NCBI RefSeq assembly: GCF_027887165.1
Contig: NC_077229.1
Span: 209,385,338-209,449,337, forward strand
Direction: 5' to 3'
Origin: Monodelphis domestica
Taxonomy: Eukaryota; Chordata; Mammalia; Didelphimorphia; Didelphidae
Length of the DNA: 64,000 nucleotides
In this document: in pieces, positions 22,081 to 32,520 of the stretch
Position numbering within the stretch: the stretch's first letter is position 1
Layout of the letters: every line of letters begins with the position of its first letter
Position numbers and translations under genes: made by a program
Notes under the pieces: model-generated
Told to the model about the DNA's origin: nothing
The model's input: the letters and a program-made list of their open reading frames with translations, nothing else
The model's database searches: none

Positions 22081-22495
22081 AAGATCCAATCTGTTCCTTT
22101 CTTTGGGTAATGACCTACACCTTGCCATGAAAAGCCGGCTTTGGTGCCTGCTCTCCTGGGCCCGCTGCAGGGTAGGAAAGATTGCCAACCTGGATCCAAC
22201 CACTGCCAGTAACTTTATTATTTTTTTTCCCTTTAATCCCCTTATGTGTATCCAAGTGGCAGTTCCAGTCCCAGGGGTTTGGCAGAGCGACAAGTGGCTG
22301 GTACAGGCTCGAAACCAAACCACTTAATCAAGGGCTTGGGCACAGGCTGCCTCCCTGTCTTCCCTGGTTTAGCCTGAGGCTGGCTGCCTGCTATTCTTCC
22401 TCTTCCCCATCCTTGCTTGCCCTCTTCTGCCTGCCCACTGCCCTCCATGCTTGCTTGGGTCATTGCTTTAGAGCGTGGGAGTGCAAGCCACTCCT

Positions 22496-22503
22496 TATAA
22501 AAG
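22496..22503 (+). promoter_or_regulatory. TATA-like box upstream of the CpG island
   Basis: TATAAAAG sits at the start of a GC-rich block about 200 bp upstream of the CpG island. A start about 30 bp downstream would fall near 22525. Nothing in the sequence proves use; a matching octamer can occur by chance. Confidence 0.35.
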
Positions 22504-22692
22504 AGAAGAGCAAGAGGGAAAGAAAAATCTCTCTCCTTGGCCCGGCAGCTGCCTCTCCCCTCTACACAAGTAGCTTTTTAACGGCTCCAAACAGAAAAAT
22601 AGCACAAGTTTTTCTGGCTTTTCTTTCGACTCTTCCTATTAAAAGCCCCGGCATTGAGAGAGATGTTTCCACTCCAAGGCTCTTAAGGGAAA

Positions 22693-23103
22693 ATGTCCTC
22701 GAGCACACTCAGTAGGAGTAAGCGGCCTCCCCCTCTTCCTGACTCGGGCCGCTCTCATTGGCTGCTGCCTGTTGCTAACCCACGTGACGGCGCGCGTGGG
22801 CTTCCTAGCCCAGGCGCCAGAGGGCTGGCCCCCTGCTGCTGCTCAGCAAGTTTCTGGGTACCTGGGCTGGCCCAGATTGATTGGGGAGGGGAGGAGGAGG
22901 TGGCCTGGGGAATCTGGCCTTCAACTGGATTTGTAATCCCAGTTTCCTCCTCCTTCACACCGACCCCGCCTAGGCCCGGACCTGGACTAGGGAGGAGGGC
23001 GCGGTGTTTTCAGCCCGCCACAAGATGGCAGCACAGCGCTGTGCGTGTTGTCTCTGTGTCGTCCCAGACCGCGTGGGGCCGCTGCTGCGAGGCGCGAGCT
23101 TAA
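22693..23103 (+). CDS. Uncertain ORF across the CpG island, 136 codons
   Basis: An ATG-initiated frame (A at -3, T at +4) spans most of the CpG island and ends just after it. The predicted product is rich in Pro, Gly, Ser and Arg, with a Cys triplet near residue 49. It has no signal peptide, membrane segment or domain I recognise. GC-rich DNA is stop-poor, so a frame of this length is expected by chance. It may be wholly non-coding, or a 5' UTR or first-exon overlap. It is listed because it is the longest ATG frame in the only promoter-like region. Confidence 0.15.
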   Translation: MSSSTLSRSKRPPPLPDSGRSHWLLPVANPRDGARGLPSPGARGLAPCCCSASFWVPGLAQIDWGGEEEVAWGIWPSTGFVIPVSSSFTPTPPRPGPGLGRRARCFQPATRWQHSAVRVVSVSSQTAWGRCCEARA

Positions 23104-23129
23104 CTCCTCCTTCTGCAAGTTTTAATTAA
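23025..23129 (+). CDS. Uncertain 34-codon ORF starting in the YY1 motif
   Basis: The ATG inside CAAGATGGCAGC has a strong Kozak context (A at -3, G at +4) and opens a 34-codon frame beginning M-A-A-Q-R. YY1 motifs of this kind often coincide with the start codon of nuclear genes. The N-terminus has several Cys and Arg and few acidic residues. No obvious GTRAGT donor follows, so as it stands the frame just ends at TAA. It could be a first coding exon with a weak donor, an upstream ORF, or chance. Confidence 0.2.
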   Translation: MAAQRCACCLCVVPDRVGPLLRGASLTPPSASFN

Positions 23130-23324
23130 ACACGCATGGAATAGGCGTGTATTCCCCAGGAAGCAGGCGGCGCAGCCCTGGCTGAATTTTGCTGGTTATG
23201 CTAAAGACGACCAGCACTCGAGGGCTCGGTCTGATAGCCTCTTCTGTTGTCCTGAAACTAGACTCAGGAGCACCAATTGTTTGGGGCTTGCCTCTGAAAT
23301 TTTGTCTGTATTACACATGTATAT

Positions 23325-23760
23325 GTGTTATTAGGGCAGCATTGCAGAAACTACTATATGTAATGTGTCCGTGCAGCCACGTCTTGTACACACATGCCCT
23401 TGTAACAAACTTATTTGGTTTTTGCAGAAATTATATGCCTGTATGTGCACATGTGTATATTAGGGCAGATTTGCAGAAGCTAACATGTAATGTGTATATT
23501 GCACACAGAAACACATATATGCTCTTGTAACAAACCTATTTGGTGTTTGCAGAAATTATAGATATATAGTTTATGATTTATTTACATTTGTAGTTTTATA
23601 AGATTTATTTTTATATACGATTTTATATTCATGCAGTCTTATAACAATTTGGTGTTTGCAGAAACTTTGTATCTACATATTTATGCATTATTAGGTCAGG
23701 TTGCAGAAACTATATATTTGTACACAGTTTCCACAGTCTGACCTAATAATACATATATGG
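23325..23760. repeat. Degenerate ~115-125-bp tandem repeat ending in an inverted repeat
   Basis: Two phrases recur. 'ttagggcag...ttgcagaa' occurs at 23331, 23460 and, as ttaggtcagg-ttgcagaa, at 23691. 'taacaaacttatttggt' followed by 'ttgcagaaa' occurs from 23403, 23528 and 23642. Spacings of 114-129 bp point to an old tandem array. At the right end the unit folds back: 23682-23716 is the imperfect reverse complement of 23719-23757. A further inverted copy, tctgcaaacaccaaataagt, lies at 24341-24360 beyond the pseudogene and TG repeat. I do not recognise the family. Confidence 0.6.
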
Positions 23761-23778
23761 ACACATAAACATATAGGG

Positions 23779-24240
23779 TTTTTTTTTTTTCAGGTGGCAT
23801 CCCACTGAGGGCAAGCTAACGGGCTTTATTTGGGGGCACTGTGCCCCTTTGCTTAAGCCCCCCTAGTCGTCATTCAGGCTCAGTCTCTCGAACAGGTACT
23901 CACTCCAGGCCGACCTGACTTTGCGCAGGGCCCAGGGAGGTCAGATAGTCACCCAGATGCTTCAGCAGCTTCCCCTCCTCCTCCAGGTAGTGGCTTTCCA
24001 GGAAGTCACAGAGGTGAGGATTCCCCGGCTAGAAGCCCGGCTGTGCTGTTTCAGGAGGGTCTGGTTCAGGCCCTTTTCCAGGTTGTGAGTTGTGGGCAGA
24101 CTCAATGGCATCTCTGCTGCCGGCCCACTCATATTGGGCAGGTTTCACCACAACTTGGAGGTACACGAGGCTTCTAAGTTGGTCCTGGAGGCTGAGGAAA
24201 TGCTTGGCGGCCTTGTGCTTCTCCTGGGACAGTTGTGCAG
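23779..24240 (-). pseudogene. FTL (pseudogene): Ferritin light-chain-like processed pseudogene, 5' truncated
   Basis: Read on the minus strand from 24240, the frame encodes a ferritin segment with K-P and E-W residues of the mid-helix region (about 24120-24145). [14 protein letters not shown] stretch follows at 23981-24019 and the C-terminus E-Y-L-F-E-R-L at 23881-23901, with stop TAG at 23863-23865. The -EYLFERL ending is L-chain-like. A short 3' UTR has AATAAA (complement of 23825-23830) and a 12-base poly(A) (T-run 23779-23790). There are no introns, so this is a retrocopy. An in-frame TAG and frameshifts split it. About the first third of the protein is missing: the copy stops abruptly at the TG microsatellite. 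An intact ferritin would be about 175 residues. Confidence 0.9.
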
Positions 24241-24626
<386 letters not shown>

Positions 24627-25340
24627 GCCCTTACACTCATATTTACTTATTCATTTATATAACAAAAAGAAATCTAAACTGGAAGTTGCTCTTTCAAACC
24701 AGCCTCCCTCTACCAGACCACCTCTGCCATTCCTCTCAGCACCTACTTTTCTTTCCTTGGCATTCATCTAAGCTGCCCTTTGAAAGGCATTATCCATAGG
24801 GTTGGCCTTTCACTCCATATGCGTTTGAATCACCCCATTTTAGCCTGCCTGCCCTTCTGTGTGCCCACTCTGAAATCCTGACCTGCTTGTAGCAAGGAGG
24901 AGATATGTTGGTGGCTGCTTTGCAGCTGTCCCAGGATAACCTTAATTCCCTTGAACAGAGAGATAAGCATGCCTGACCTAATTTGATCCCACTCCAGGCA
25001 GTGTGCCATCCTCATTTAATTTTTGAGGAATTGGTGAGTATGTCATTCTCTCTGCTCACTTGATTATGGTTTCTCTTCCTTTGCTTTTTCTATTAGCTGC
25101 TTTATGGCTGTTCTCTCTACTACCTTGCTGCCATTCACCTACTTTGCCTGTCCCCTTTCCCTCTTTTGGCTTTTAACAAAATGTTTTGAGGGTGTTATAA
25201 TATCTCACCATCTTAAAGTTAAGAGCTTCAAGGCTACCCAGATCTGGAAGAATCAAGCAAATTAGTATAAATATGTATCTGAGGGTGCTAGGAAAACCTT
25301 AAAAGGCTTCCTACAATCATGCCTGGACTGGATGTCTCTT
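24627..25340. other. No recognised feature
   Basis: Moderate-GC sequence without a repeat family or a convincing frame. Confidence 0.4.
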
Positions 25341-25741
25341 ATCTAAGTTTATTAGAAATCTTCCCTTTTGTTAATGCCCTGCTCAGCTGCTACTTTCCTT
25401 ATCAACTAAGTGAAAAGTGATCCTCCTTAAATTTCTCATACTACTTTGGATTTCTGCTTTGCTTTTATGACATTTTCCCTTGTATTATAGAAATATATTC
25501 AATACCTTTATTTCCCTAGTCTCCACCACAGTGCTTCTCACAGAATAAACATTTTATAAACATTAAACTCATTGAATCTAATTGAAAATACAAACTCCTG
25601 ACATCCAAAGCCATCCAAAAACTGGGCTGCAATATACTAGTCTTGTCTGATCTTCCATCACTTTGCTGTATGAATTCTATTCCAGCCTAATTGAAGCAGT
25701 GGTCTACTTATTCACTGTCCTTTAAAAATGTGGTATAGAGG
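25341..25741 (+). repeat. L2 LINE fragments, sense
   Basis: 'ttttatgacattttcccttg', 'ccaccacagtgcttctcaca' and 'aacattttataaacattaaa' mark an L2 terminus to about 25580. 'aatacaaactcctgacatcc aaagccatccaaaaactgg' begins a second L2 body that is cut by SINEs. Confidence 0.6.
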
Positions 25742-25940
25742 GAGGCAGCTAGGTGGCTCAGTGGATTGGGAGCCAGGCCCAGAGACTGAAGGTCCTGGTT
25801 TCAAATCAAGCCTCAAATGCTTCCTAGCTGTGTGGTCCTGGGCAAGTCCCTTAACCCCCATTGCCTAGCCCTTACTGCCCTTCTGCCTTGAAACCAATAC
25901 ATAGTAGTGATTCTAAGACAGAAAGTGAGGGTTTAAAAAA
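25742..25940 (+). repeat. MAR1-type SINE
   Basis: Near full-length sense copy: 'ggaggcagctaggtggctca', 'gggagccaggcccagagact', 'agctgtgtggtcctgggcaa', 'cccattgcctagcccttact' and 'agtgattctaagacagaaag'. Confidence 0.92.
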
Positions 25941-25949
25941 CAAAAACAT

Positions 25950-26135
25950 GGTAGAGTGGAAAGCATAACAGATTAGGAATGAGAACCCTTGCAGTCTAGT
26001 CCCAGCTCTGCCACTCTCTAACTGTATAATCTTGAAAAAATAATTCCCTGTCTCTGCATTTCAGTTTCCTCATTTGAAAAATAAGAGTGAGCTTGGTGAG
26101 GGTCTCTGAAACCCTTTTGGTTCTAACACTTTAGC
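25950..26135 (+). repeat. MIR/THER1 CORE-SINE
   Basis: Lies directly after the MAR1 SINE: 'agagtggaaagcataacaga', 'agtcccagctctgccactct', 'catttcagtttcctcatttg' and 'gggtctctgaaacccttttg'. Confidence 0.7.
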
Positions 26136-26400
26136 CAGGCTATAATGTACTTCCACACCTCTGATCTAGTCCACTCTGCATCCCTTTCCCCATCTTCCTA
26201 AGATCCCATCTTGCCTTTTTGTTCATCTAAATTTTCCCATTCTTTAAGGTCCAATCAAGATCTTATACCCTCTGTGAAGTCTTTTCGACTACCATAACTA
26301 GAAATTTTCTCAACTCCAATAAACGTCTGTGGCCTTTATTGTCTGTACCATTTATTCAGTCAGCACTTAAACCACTTCCTATTATATTTTCTTTTTATGT
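26136..26400 (+). repeat. L2 LINE, sense, continuation
   Basis: 'ctttaaggtccaatcaagat', 'ctctgtgaagtcttttcgac' and 'ctgtaccatttattcagtca' continue the L2 that starts near 25590, after the two SINE insertions. Confidence 0.6.
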
Positions 26401-27229
26401 AGGAAGTTGCTCTTAGCTCAAAATATTTCCAGAGGTTCCCTTTTAGAATTGCTTTCAGAGCCTGTGGCATATTCCTTTGAATAACTTCAATGTGGCAAAT
26501 CTTTATCCTTTGAGAGCCAATTTTATTTTAGAAACAATCCAAAGTCATTTAGAATGTAGTTAGTAAAGAAGATAGATGTTCAAGCCAGAAAAAATTCTGT
26601 TTTGGGTCAGAAAATGAGGTTTGAATACAAAATATGGGGTATAGAAGGCCAAGACTGATTCTCTCTGTGTCTGTTTACCCAAACTCTGCTACTTGCCTTT
26701 GTGGCCTCAGATAGATTTGTCTGGCATTTCTTTGGCCATCCCTGAGGAACACATGTAGAACAGTGGACCCAGGACTCTCAAGAACAACCATAACACTTAT
26801 TTGTGTTGAACATTTTTTCCTATTTGGTCTTATATTTGCACATCATTTAATTCTGGCACTGTGGAATGATAATGACCATTCTAATAATACCCGTTTCTTC
26901 AAATACCCCAACTATTTTTTTTCTCCCCAATTTCCCCACTCCCACCATTAGCAGGTACTACTTCCTAGAACCAATCTATGGACAAGTCTCTTCACTGCCA
27001 TGGGTCTAGGGGGCTTTTTCAATGCTATTGGAGTCAGACATTTTCTTGTTTTATAACTTGTTTATTCTAAAATTCAATTTGTAAACAGGTTCTAAAGATA
27101 AATCCAAGAGAATTTTTGAGCAATAACAGCATAACTAGAATCAATGTATTTCTTTCAAAACAGTTGACTTGGAGTACAATACCTGTTTTGGTGTTTAACT
27201 TGTATATATTTGTCAAAAGACAGATGACG
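26401..27229. other. No recognised feature
   Basis: Nothing that I can name. Confidence 0.4.
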
Positions 27230-27340
27230 TGGTGTAATGAATGGAGGGCTGGCTTGGGCTTCAGGAAGTCTTGTCTCACAACTAATTTAAGAATGGTAAA
27301 TTACTTAACTTCCTAGTGCCATTGGTCATCTTTTAAACCT
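27230..27340 (+). repeat. Diverged SINE fragment
   Basis: 'tgtaatgaatggagggctgg', 'gcttcaggaagtcttgtctc' and 'aaattacttaacttcctagt' follow MIR/THER order. Confidence 0.45.
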
Positions 27341-27449
27341 ATATATTAATGAGGAGTTGCTCAGCTGTTTTGGTAAAGGGAGGTTCTGGGTCAAGGAATA
27401 TCCATGGAATCCTAGTCTGAACCAAAATAGCCCTCTTATTGAAGAATTT

Positions 27450-27590
27450 GCTTTATTACTTCATGGTCTTACCTCAAATAAGTCATCTTTCTTCTTAGGG
27501 ACAGAGACTATATCACACTTTCTTATATTTCTCACAGGCATAATACCTTGTAAATAGAAGGAACTCAACAAATATTAATTGCTTGATAAG
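27450..27590 (+). repeat. L2 tail
   Basis: 'cttagggacagagactatat', 'ggcataataccttgtaaata' and 'caacaaatattaattgcttg' are the sense L2 terminus. Confidence 0.5.
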
Positions 27591-28429
27591 AAGTACTGGA
27601 ATTTAATCCTTAGCCAAGGGGCAGGATTGAGAATTTAATTCCAGGAAAGGTGAGAAATAGGGGGAAAAATCCATTTTAAGTTTCACGAAGAGTTAAGGGG
27701 AAGAGGTCCTTGAAGAGAAGGAAGCAATGGAAATGATAATTATCTGGTAATTACATCAACAACAACTATAAAGAATGAGAGTAACTAAAATAATATGCAT
27801 GACAATGGCATATAGATACCATTTATAATGGTCTCTAATAGTGTGAATCCCCACCAACTAATGTCTCTATAACCTTCTTTTCTAAGTTCTTGAGAATATG
27901 GAATCCTTTAGCATGACTTTTCATGAATCAGAGCCATAAATTTGGAATGGGCTTTGAATGGGACTTGAAGATGGCTGAAGCAGACATGTATTGTAGGTAT
28001 GCGTCTACAGTTGAAAACCACTTGACCATAAATTTGCCAATGCCTTATGCTTTAGTACTGTTCACATAGTGCTGTAGAGACTTGAATGATTCTTTTCAAA
28101 GTGCTGTGTAATGCAACTCATTGAAAAATACAAATAGTGTAGCTTATGTTGGTATTTTCCTTACTGTGATAAGAAAAATTTTCCTCTTATGAACTGAATT
28201 TTACAGACTCTAAGAAAGACCCAGATTAACTTCATGTTTGCTTCTTTTATCTTAACTGTTCTCTCCTCTCCCCAGTGTTGCCATACAATTTTTAGTGGAA
28301 AGACTATGTGTGAGGGATTTATTTTAAAATCTGTGAAACCTCTATCGAAAGAAATAGATTTGATTTTACATGAATATCTTAAAGAATGAACTTGCAAAAG
28401 GCAAAAAAAAAAGTTTTTTCTCCAGGAAT
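27591..28429. other. No recognised feature
   Basis: Repeat-poor. No frame with a recognisable motif on either strand. Confidence 0.4.
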
Positions 28430-28865
28430 TTCTTATATAATATCCAGATGTTTGGCATCATGTGGACAAAACATCTAGATGAATGACTGAATTTTTCACT
28501 TCCCATCCAGATGTTTTGGCATTATGTAGACACAACCAAGGGGAGCAGTTATATAAAAAATTTCTGGGAGTGGCTTCTGTTACCTTATTTAACTTTTTCT
28601 TAAAAATAAGCAGTCATAATTATTCTTTAAACTTTTATTTATTAAGTACTTAATGAATAAAATTCCCTCTTTTTTTGAAAAAAAAAAGCATTTTGGAAAC
28701 CATCCAAAGGATTGGCTTCAGGTGGGGCAAAAAATAACTGAGTGTTTGAATGAATTTTCCACTTTTCCTTCAGAGGCTTTGGGATTGTATTGACATAGCC
28801 TTTATTCCTCTGAGGCAGGTTAATTAAATATTTTATTGAAATGGCTTCAATTTTTCTTTTAATAA
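28430..28865. repeat. Old local duplication with ~260-270-bp period
   Basis: 28441-28610 and 28701-28865 align by eye. Anchors are 'tatccagatgtttggcatca' against 'catccaaaggattggcttca', 'tgactgaatttttcacttcc' against 'gaatgaattttccacttttc', 'ttggcattatgtagacacaa' against 'ttgggattgtattgacatag', and 'gggagtggcttctgttacc' against 'attgaaatggcttcaatt'. The first copy also carries an internal 63-bp repeat (ccagatgttt at 28444 and 28507). The unit is unrelated to the SINEs and LINEs in the window. Confidence 0.5.
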
Positions 28866-29828
28866 CATGGAGGCTGCTATTCAGAGTGACAAAAAATTGT
28901 TGTTCAAATTTCAGCCTGATTAGTTGTTTTTAAATGATTAAGTTCTAAGTCCCTGAAAGAAAAGATTTTCTTACCAGAAATGCCAAGCAAGTCTTTCAAT
29001 GGCGACAGACCCAGCAGTAGTAGAATTACTGAAATGAAGAGCTGATTAGTGGCAGCATTTGTTGAAAAAGCATTTTCCCTGCATGTTAATCTCTACACAT
29101 CCTGTGGGGAAATCCTTTGAATCCAATACCTGATAAATAAATCTGGCAAGTGAATAAACACTCTGTAAAGCTCTTTCCAATGTATAATTCCACCTGTTAA
29201 GTGAGGGCTGCTGTGTGTTCATACCTTTTGTACAGTATATAACTTTCAAACAGACTTGGACAAATAGGAGCAAAGAAACAGTTGTAGCAACCTTGCTCGA
29301 CACTGTTCATTCGACTCCAACCTTTTATAAAAGCCAAATGGGGTATTCAGCATTAATTTCGGCCTCCAGGATTATTGTTGTTACTATTTAGTGCTTTTGT
29401 GGAGCCTGAACAATCTCCCTGGCACTGCATAAAAATCCTGTGTTAGAAAACACCGGGGTCCCCAATTCTTCTGTTTTTTCTTTCAGGCAAAAATTCTTGT
29501 GCAGATGAAGACCAAGCTAATTAATAAACTTTGCTTTAGTTGTTGATGGGTGTGTTTGATAAGATCATAGAAAAAATGATAGGCAAGCTCTATTGATTAG
29601 ACATGGAATGTATTTAAAAGTTAAGTGGGACAATTTCTCTCAATTCCTTGAGTTTTACTCTCAGATAACTGATTAACTGGGTCCATTTAAGGGAAAATTG
29701 CCATCATTGTCATCAGCAAACACTGTCTTTGTACATGTGGATACAAAAAGATGCTGAATCACAGTGACTTACAATCCTCCTAAAGCAACACTATTCCCTC
29801 TTCCCAACCTTAAAAAAAAAAAAATTAA
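28866..29828. other. Repeat-poor stretch, no gene recognised
   Basis: About 960 bp without an interspersed repeat. An 85-codon minus-strand frame (29046-29303) starts at GTG rather than ATG, so it is not a credible gene. Confidence 0.4.
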
Positions 29829-30022
29829 CAATCAATGGATTGTGAGCCAAGCCTAGAGATGGGAAGTTCTGGGTTCAAATTTGACCTTCAGCACTTCCCA
29901 GATGTATAACCATTGGCAAGGCACTTAACTCCCATTGCCTAGCCCTTACTACTCTTCTGCCTTGGAACCAATACTCAGTATTGATTCTAAGATAGGAGGT
30001 AAAAGGTTTTTTTTTTTTTTTT
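29829..30022 (+). repeat. MAR1-type SINE, slightly 5' truncated
   Basis: 'aagcctagagatgggaagtt', 'gggttcaaatttgaccttca', 'cccattgcctagcccttact' and 'actcagtattgattctaaga' ending in a T/A-rich run. The first ~20 bases of the consensus are missing. Confidence 0.85.
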
Positions 30023-30134
30023 AATTACCATACTTCCACATTTTTCATAGAGTAATTCATACATATAATTTTCTTAGTTTAGCTTTCACTCAAGTAAAAT
30101 TAAAATTTTTATCATTTTTACATAATGCCGATAA

Positions 30135-30310
30135 TAGGATTATAGATTTAGAGATGAAGAGATATCAGATATAATTTAGTACAATCTCTCATTATACAGG
30201 TAAGAAACAGGGCCTGGGAGATTAAAAGGTTTTCCTCAAGGTCATTAGAGGTAATAAGAGTCACAGATCTTATTTGTACTCATGATTTCTGACTCCAGAA
30301 TCAACATATC
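30135..30310 (-). repeat. MIR-like SINE, antisense
   Basis: 'aggattatagatttagagat', 'tctctcattatacaggtaag', 'aacagggcctgggagattaa' and 'catgatttctgactccagaa' follow the antisense order. Confidence 0.55.
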
Positions 30311-30424
30311 TTCCAATTTCAATAAAATAATATGAAATACACAGATATTTATTGATAAAACCATGTGTATAACATACAAAATAACCATAATAATAATAAT
30401 AATATTAATGTAATGAATGTGAAA

Positions 30425-30560
30425 AACACAGCAAATAGAGAGCTGGCTTTAGAATCAAGTCCTCCCCTGACAGGTTGGGTTATCCAGGGCAAGATAACTA
30501 ACCTCTCAGTGCCTCGAGCAATCCATAAGAGTATAAGTCACAGAGAAGATATATATCTGC
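30425..30560 (+). repeat. SINE fragment
   Basis: 'agagagctggctttagaatc', 'cagggcaagataactaacct' and 'ctcagtgcctcgagcaatcc' suggest a decayed CORE-SINE head, into whose 3' flank the next MAR1 copy has jumped. Confidence 0.4.
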
Positions 30561-30570
30561 ATTGGTAGAA

Positions 30571-30799
30571 AATGTGCCTGGGGGGCAGCTGGATAGCTCA
30601 GTAGATGGAGAGCCAGACCTAGAGACTTAAGGTCTTGGGTTCAAATCTGGCCTCAGACACTCTTAGCTGTGTGACTCTGGGCAAATCACTTAACCCCATT
30701 ACCTAGCCCTTACTACTTTTCTGCCTTAGAGCCAATACACAGTATTGATTCTAAGACAGAGTGTAAGGGTTTAAAAAATAAAAAAAGAGAATGTGCCTG
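30571..30799 (+). repeat. MAR1-type SINE with target duplication
   Basis: A full-length sense copy (30581-30789) is flanked by a perfect 10-bp direct repeat, aatgtgcctg, at 30571-30580 and 30790-30799. Body anchors are 'gggggcagctggatagctca', 'tagctgtgtgactctgggca' and 'acagtattgattctaagaca'. Confidence 0.95.
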
Positions 30800-32439
30800 C
30801 CTGGAGCTGATGAAATCACAAGTACAGTCCAAAAAAGACCCCAAAGTAATGGATAATCTTTTTTTCTATGCAAAATTTTAAAAAGATGTCATCATCAATA
30901 ATGTCGCTACTTGTAAACCATTTCTTTAAACCAACCCCTGCTAAAAATCTCTATCTTGTCTTGATAACACTTAAAATAGAAAAGACTGTTTTATGCAAAT
31001 ATAATAATTCTAAATGGTGGTAAAATATTTACTACCACTTTACTAAACCAGATAATTTTTTATTAGCCCAAAGTCAAAATAACCATGGATTTTCAGGTTC
31101 AAATGTTTGTATCAATACACTATTACAAGACAAGTCTATTAAGTATTCTTATAAAAATAGAATAAGTCCAAATATATTATGTTAAAGGAGTTCTTTGCCC
31201 ATTCACATTTAGAAATAACAGGGTCTTTAAAATGAGATGAAAATTGTTTCTATAGGCTAGTCAAGCAGGTCTTTACTTTCTTTTCTTTCCTTTATAGGGT
31301 AATTCTTATAATAGAAAAACATTAAAATAGTATGTTATACACGTATTATTAATTTCTCTAAATATCAAAAATATGTAGTTACTTTACTGTCCTAGATTGG
31401 AAAATGAATTTGAGAACCATGTATCAATTTATTTAAAGGACACAGGTTTTTACAAATATCCACCAAATACACATTTTAGTAGGAAATATTTGTTAGAATA
31501 TGAGTTTACTTCATCTTTATTATTCTAAGAAAAAATACCTATTTTTTTCTTTTATCTTGAACATTCTTTAAATCACTTTGGCCCAACAAAACTGGCATGT
31601 TTCACAATAACAAAGAAGTGCCCTATGCCCTGCCCCTATATAGTCAGACAATTTTAGAAAGAATTTTAATGAACTATTTTTAATAAAGTTGGTTATTTTT
31701 GTTACAACTTTAAGTTATACAAAAATCCTCATTAATATTTCTTAGTGTGATTGTGAAGTAGGCAATATGTTTAAATTACAGAAAAGGCCACATTTTAAAC
31801 TAGTGCTTGTACATCTATGTTTCATCCTACTACCTAAATTGCTGTCAGTGAAGAATAAAATATACTTCTTCACATTATATAATTCTTATTTTAAAAATTC
31901 ATCAATAATGTTTTGACAGCATGTTTGAAGAATAACAAGTTTCAACAATATGTCATACATGTCATAAAATGTGTGTCTTTAGCTACATCAGTTGCCTCAT
32001 CTACTTACAATGCAAAATAGAAAGATTTTAGTTAATTAATTGATTATAAAGCTCTTTATACAGATGGGTAATTCTCCTTACTATCATATTATCTATAAGT
32101 GGAATCATTTGAAACTACTTTGCATATGAATTGTCAAGCATTGTTTTGCCCACTTTAATAGCTACAGGTAGCACCGATGTTACCCTATTGAAAGAGACTT
32201 TTTACACTAAATCATTCTATAAAGAACCATATAAAAGGAGTTTCTTGATGTCACAGATTTCTTTTTGGAAAAAGACTTTTTTCATTTGTTTTTCTTATTA
32301 AAATTATCAAATTTTCTTTGGAAAAATTTTCTTGCTTTGCAGGTCTATTTTTCATATGCACTTTTAAATTATCATTTCCATTTACTAGCTTTCAAAGAAT
32401 GTGCAACTAAAGCATTGATATATAGGAAATACATTTCTT
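30800..32439. other. Long repeat-poor AT-rich stretch
   Basis: About 1.6 kb with no SINE, LINE or simple repeat that I can recognise, unusual for this window. No long ATG frame is convincing. Conserved non-coding sequence is possible but untested. Confidence 0.4.
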
Positions 32440-32520
32440 CTCAATTAATCCACCAACCAGCATGTATTGAGCACCACCTATTGCCAGGCCCATTGTAGGT
32501 GGTGGAATTACAAATGCAAT
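32440..32520 (-). repeat. L2-type terminus, antisense
   Basis: 'aaccagcatgtattgagcac cacctattgccaggccc' then 'ggtggaattacaaatgcaat' matches the antisense L2/L3 terminus. Confidence 0.5.

Larger units (their letters stand above)
22690..23230. promoter_or_regulatory. CpG island / candidate promoter region
   Basis: Counting by eye gives about 30 CpG dinucleotides in roughly 540 bases, against very few per kilobase elsewhere. Included are a GGCGCGCG-like cluster at 22789-22796 and GCGCG/CCGCG clusters at about 23000 and 23071-23097. Motifs are ATTGG (inverted CCAAT box) at 22757-22761, CACGTG E-box at 22781-22786 overlapping TGACG (half CRE) at 22785-22789, an incomplete MAF-type palindrome tgctgctcagca at 22837-22848, and a YY1-type CAAGATGGCAGC at 23021-23032. 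The cluster is typical of a housekeeping-type promoter or first exon. The gene it serves is not visible, and direction is unresolved, although the YY1 site reads on the plus strand. Confidence 0.65.

Noticed and set aside
22182..22715. 177-codon plus-strand frame upstream of the CpG island
   Set aside because: GC-rich, no domain, crosses the TATA-like site and a pyrimidine-rich stretch; starts at a weak codon context.
29046..29303. 85-codon minus-strand frame with a hydrophobic N-terminus and several Cys near its end, resembling a small secreted peptide
   Set aside because: Its first codon is GTG, not ATG, and there is no promoter, splice site or family match.
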